Shown here in pieces: positions 60,363 to 64,000 of a DNA stretch of 64,000 nt. The translations under genes and the position numbers were made by a program. Every line of letters starts with the position of its first letter. The stretch's first letter is position 1. The stretch covers positions 544,596,370 through 544,660,369 of the forward strand of contig NC_081412.1 of NCBI RefSeq assembly GCF_030272615.1, written 5' to 3'. The notes beneath the pieces were generated by a model, which saw only the letters and a list, made by a program, of their open reading frames with translations, ran no database searches and was not told the DNA's origin. The DNA is from Cryptomeria japonica. Lineage: Eukaryota > Streptophyta > Pinopsida > Cupressales > Cupressaceae.

Positions 60363-60700
60363 TGGGGTGTTCATTCTTCAAACTAGAGCATAGACAATCT
60401 TATATGAGAATCTTCATGCTTGAAACCAAACACAACATCTATATATGTCTTTATACGGGGTGCAAATTCTCAAAACTAGAGCATGCAAACTCTTACAAAA
60501 TATGTCCTTAGAACTAGGCATTTATTTGTCTTACATGGTTATTCATTCTTGAAACTAGTGCAAACAAAGTCTAACACAAGATGATCTTAAAACAAGACAC
60601 ACATTTGTATTTTCATTTCATGTCTTACATAGGTTGTTGTATGCTCAAAACTAGAGAAAGTAAACTCTTATACATGATGCTTAATACTTGAAATCAGATA
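60363..60700. repeat. Degenerate tandem repeat of about 80-97 bp, four copies
   Basis: The phrase GGGGTGTTCATTCTTCAAAC (60363) recurs in altered form at about 60457, 60536 and 60633, each followed by CTAGAGCA- or CTAGTGCA-type words and AACTCTTA-type words. Non-coding, inside element H. A further pair of about 70-75-bp units follows near 60760-60890 (ATGGATCACC / ATGAATCACC). Confidence 0.45.
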
Positions 60701-61338
60701 GTTGCATACACAATAAGATGAGTGGAACTATAAAAATATAACTAGACTATTCTTGCTCTCCTCCCCAACATGGATCACCAATAAAAATAAAGCTAGAATG
60801 AATATCCATGTTTTCTCTCACTCTTTTTCTCATGAATCACCTAGAAAAACACAAATAGAGTGTGATATTCATGTCTTCTCTCATTTCTTCTCATCATGAG
60901 CTCATAGCTTTGCTATTTGTACTTCATGGTTCATGCATGCTCTTTCTCTTTTTATGTGATTTCTTATGTCCTTGTGATAGAATTTCAATTAATATTAGTT
61001 ATTGAGGCATTTGAATATCAAGGTCTGTCTGGGTAGTTGACTTTAAGTCTTATTTTTTGTTTATTAGATTTTGTGTGTTGTGTGTCATTTTGGTTTTTCT
61101 CTTTTTTGTTGTCTTTTTTTGTCTTTGTTTGTCTTTTTGTGTTTGTTTTTCATTATTTCTTTGTCTTTCTTTATGTGCCCTTGCATGTGATTGTGTGAGT
61201 TAAGATCCTAATATTTGAGGTTTGGTTCCTCGAAATTAGTGATATCTTATACTCCTTATGATTATCCTCTTAATTGCTCCTCTCTTTCATCTTTTATCTA
61301 CTTTATTGTGAGTATTTGCATAGGCTCATAATTCTGTT

Positions 61339-61353
61339 AAAGTGGGGGCTAAA
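61339..61353 (+). other. Element H polypurine tract
   Basis: AAAGTGGGGGCTAAA immediately before the 3' LTR. Confidence 0.7.
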
Positions 61354-62468
61354 TGTGTCATCATAAATTGGCACTAGGCCAATTTACAACCCATGTTTGT
61401 GCCCCTACTTTAGCATGTCCTATCCTCATCACTTTTCTCCAACTTTGAGGTCATGAGAAACCTTTGTGGATCCTACCATGTGATACCCACCTTAATTTAC
61501 CTCTTTTTTGGTCTTGATTGTGGTGGAACTAGAACATGGAACACCCTGGTCTAGACCATGGCATCCCAAAACACCATGGTCCTTCTCAATCAGGCCCCAA
61601 TTTAAAATGGGGTCAAAGATATATCTTAAGGGTAAGTTTTGATCTTTGTGGCTCCGCATGACCATTGGAGGTCGGCTTAATTGGTAATTTACCTATAGCC
61701 CCCTATATAAAGAAATTTAATAAACCTTATTTAATCTAACCTAAGAAAACATAGTCTCCATTCATTATCAATCTAAAGTATTCATACATCCATGAAGCAT
61801 TCATAATCAACCCTTTTCTGAAATATTCATCCTTCAACCATTGTGGAGCAAAATTATATCAACCTTATGGAAGCATGTGTGTGTGTGATTAGGGTTTTGT
61901 GTTTGTCATTTCATTTCTTATTTCACTATTTGCATTATTTCATTCAAGGTTAATTCCTAAACCATGGTTTGATTTATGAAAACACCTATTCCCAATAATT
62001 TTCCCAGTCTTTCTATGCGCAAGAAATAGGTATAGAGCTATGTTTAAAGGATCGATAGCATTTGTAGAGACAAACAAGTTCACCTTTTGAAAGTGATAAA
62101 TTCAGACGACCATGGCAAATTAATGAACCATGTTCCCAAAAAGCTAGGCCAGACTTCAAAGAAAAGATTTGAAACATATTTTTTTTCCCAAATCCAGGTT
62201 GGTGTGTCTATATGAAGCCTGTATCTCGTTGTTTATTCCCAATCTCTTCAATAATCACCTATTTTACCCCAATTTTACCATTTTCACAATTCAACTTAGA
62301 AAGATGCACTAAACCCTAACTTGGTGAACCTAATTAGAATTTCACTTTTTCCCTTTGTAATTAAGCCTATATCTATTAGGTTCATCCCTATTTCAATGTA
62401 GTGGTGTCTCAAGTAAAATTAGTCATTTTATCACCTTAATTGGTGAAACTCTAATTTTCACAATTACA
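61354..62468 (+). repeat. Element H 3' LTR
   Basis: 1,115 bp, pairs with 56665-57889. Followed by target copy TCAAA. Confidence 0.8.
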
Positions 62469-62639
62469 TCAAATACTTACAATATAGCTACCAACATTTA
62501 TTGGCGATGGTGCGCACAACATAAACAACCTTAGATTGAAGTTCTTAATTATAAAATTTTCAGGGGTTACCATTTAGGAAATTCCAAAAATTGATTCAAC
62601 TATATAAAGGTTTTGTGATATCGATTGCTCTTGATTATA

Positions 62640-63412
62640 TTAACCAAGGAAGGGCCCCAACCCATTATAAATCAAAATAAAAAACCATCAAAGAACATCA
62701 TAAAGCTTGGAGATCAAGCCCACAAAATAACATCAAACTAATATTTTATAAGAAATATATAAGAACTATTAAAATAAAAGTCAAAAAATAACAAGCTAAG
62801 AACAACTAATAACATTAAATAAAACAAAAACAAAAATAGAGGGGATTTGAGAAATATAGCCATAGTCATCTAACAACTAATCTATAGCGGCTTACCAAGG
62901 AGAGGAGACATTAATATAACTACCTTTGATCTTTCCTTCATTCTTGGTTACTAGCTCCTTCTTCCTTTTCTTTCTTTTATTCTTCTTGCCAACAATCATG
63001 ACTCCTATGAAAAACCTTTGTATCTAATTTTGGTTAATCTTCATTGGGTTCTCAATTTTTTTCTCTATCCATATTATCCATTCTTTTTTTCTCAAAACCA
63101 AGGAAGTTTTGGGGGGTTTTCAAATTTTCTAGATGAGCACCAAGGTCTTCTAGCTCAACGACTAACACATGCCAATTCTAGGAAGAATTATCTTTACTGG
63201 TAACAACTCTCTCAACTTATTCCTCTTCTTCCTCATATATATAATCCTTGAGTATTTTAGGCCCATTAAGAGAATTGTGGTAATGGATCTCAACATGTGA
63301 GGAGTGAGAAAAAGAATTAGGAATCAAATTGAGGGGCTCATCAAGGGTTTCTTCACTACTCTCCAAAACTTTACCATTAGAGGTAGAATCTTTAGAATTA
63401 TTTCCAACTTTT
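62640..63412 (-). pseudogene. 3' part of another L1-type element
   Basis: Minus strand from 63412 down: a coding-like acidic/Ser-rich frame (SKDSTSNGKVLESSEETLDE, GPKILKDYIYEEEEE) and a helical piece (WHVLVVELEDLGAHLENLK), then a non-coding tail ending near GGGTTGGGGCCCTTCCTTGG (about 62655). This resembles the 3' end of L1-F at 22145 (GGTTTGGGCTC). The coding style recalls the L1-F extension at 29.2-30.1 kb. Cut at 63413 by an inverted-repeat end. Confidence 0.4.
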
Positions 63413-64000
63413 GGGTATGTGCACTAAGTTGTGCTACCAAAAGGGGGTCTTAAGATGCCAATTTTTTTCTAAAATCAGCAAAGTCTGAGCTTCAACAACA
63501 AATTGAACCTAATTACACTCCAAATTTGGAGATGCAACAAGAAAAAGAGTCAGAGTGCTTCGAGTCTACTTTCTAAACTACTAATTTGTTTTGAAAATGG
63601 TGGAGATTAAGGGCTTCAAAAAGGGGGGCCACAAAAAGTGGTCCTATTTTTATGCAAAAACCATAACATAGCGTATGTTGTGGCCCCCCTAAATGTTAAC
63701 TTTTTTTAAAAAAATTTAAAATCACTTTGGTGAGAAATTAGCTAACACCTTTTAGTTTATGCTAGATTTTTCAACTAATTTTTTAATGAGTGTATGATTT
63801 TTTACTAATTTTGAAGTGGACACATCCTGAAAAACATAAATTTGAGCGTGCTTCCCCCTAAAATCATTCAAACTAATCAAAAATCAAAACTTTTTTTTAA
63901 AATTGTGTAGAATGGAGTCTAGTTTCTAAAAATGTAAGTTTTTTCAAAATCTAATGAACGTGTAAAAATCTATACCCAAAATAGTGCATGTTGGTTTTTG
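63413..64000. mobile_element. Start of a second copy of the inverted-repeat/satellite element family
   Basis: GGGTATGTGCACTAAGTTGTG at 63413-63433 differs by only two bases from the 2208-2228 end. Further in, AGTGCTTCGAGTCTACTTTC (about 63558) and TTTTTTTTAAAATTG followed by GAGTCTAGTTTC (about 63890-63925) match, on the opposite strand, words of the right arm of the first element (6848 and 6489), in the same order and with similar spacing. The element runs off the window. It also contains a hairpin with an 11-bp stem (GGGGGGCCACA at 63626 / TGTGGCCCCCC at about 63681). Confidence 0.6.

Larger units (their letters stand above)
56665..62468 (+). mobile_element. Non-autonomous LTR element H
   Basis: Direct repeats at 56665-57889 and 61354-62468 (starts TGTAGCATCATAAATT / TGTGTCATCATAAATT, ends ATTACA) with target duplication CCAAA (56660-56664) / TCAAA (62469-62473) and a polypurine tract before the second copy. 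The 3.46-kb interior has only one short gag-like or unknown frame and no pol, so it is a large derivative type (LARD-like). TGTCATCATAAATT-type starts are more usual in Ty3-like elements, but the superfamily cannot be fixed. Confidence 0.75.

Overview
This window looks like nuclear DNA from a seed plant with a large, repeat-filled genome; a gymnosperm is my guess. The reasons are: several decayed Ty1/copia elements of the plant type (primer sites matching the TGGTATCAGAG initiator-Met class, UBN2/CCHC gag, GAG-pre-integrase, integrase, RT, RNase H); plant L1 LINEs with a DUF4283 ORF1 and a plant-type RNase H after the RT; and a hAT transposase remnant. I see no intact host gene, rRNA, tRNA or CRISPR array. 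Nearly every coding stretch carries stops or frameshifts. The species itself cannot be read from the sequence.

Layout. 0.2-0.45 kb: Ty3/gypsy RNase H scrap (-). 1.77-7.39 kb: a hAT transposase pseudogene (+) split by a 4.78-kb element (2208-6985). That element has GGGTAAGTGCA-type inverted ends, an AAGT target duplication, GGATCC-rich mirrored arms and a core of about 3.2 kb of a 20-bp palindromic satellite. 7.6-8.6 kb: LINE RT pseudogene (+). 9.1-13.9 kb: copia element A (-), cut off at its 3' side. 13.95-14.39 kb: an unidentified coding-like stretch. 15.9-16.7 and 21.3-22.1 kb: two L1 fragments (+), separated by an LTR-like block and a 3.3-kb decayed ORF of unknown family (17.56-20.85 kb).

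22.1-56.2 kb is a nest. The backbone is one L1 on the minus strand: ORF1 at 55.9-54.6, endonuclease at 54.6-53.9, RT at 33.85-32.6, RNase H at about 31.4, a C-terminal extension at 30.8-29.2 and the 3' end at 22.45-22.14 kb. Copia element B (22455-29173, -) sits in its 3' part. Gag-only LTR element E (33852-53257, +) sits in its ORF2. Copia element C (35361-48944, -) sits inside the gag of E. Element D (39872-46468, -), which has no pol, sits inside C. D has a three-zinc-knuckle coiled-coil ORF and a long ORF of unknown function. B, C and D share nearly the same polypurine-tract block and primer-site type, so D (and perhaps others) may have been moved by copia enzymes of the B/C kind.

56.66-62.47 kb: LTR element H (+), with 1.1-1.2-kb LTRs and a matching target duplication. 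It has no recognisable pol and contains a 630-bp MITE-like insert and local tandem repeats. 62.6-63.41 kb: the 3' part of another L1 (-). It is cut at 63413 by what looks like the end of a second copy of the palindromic-satellite element family, which runs off the window.
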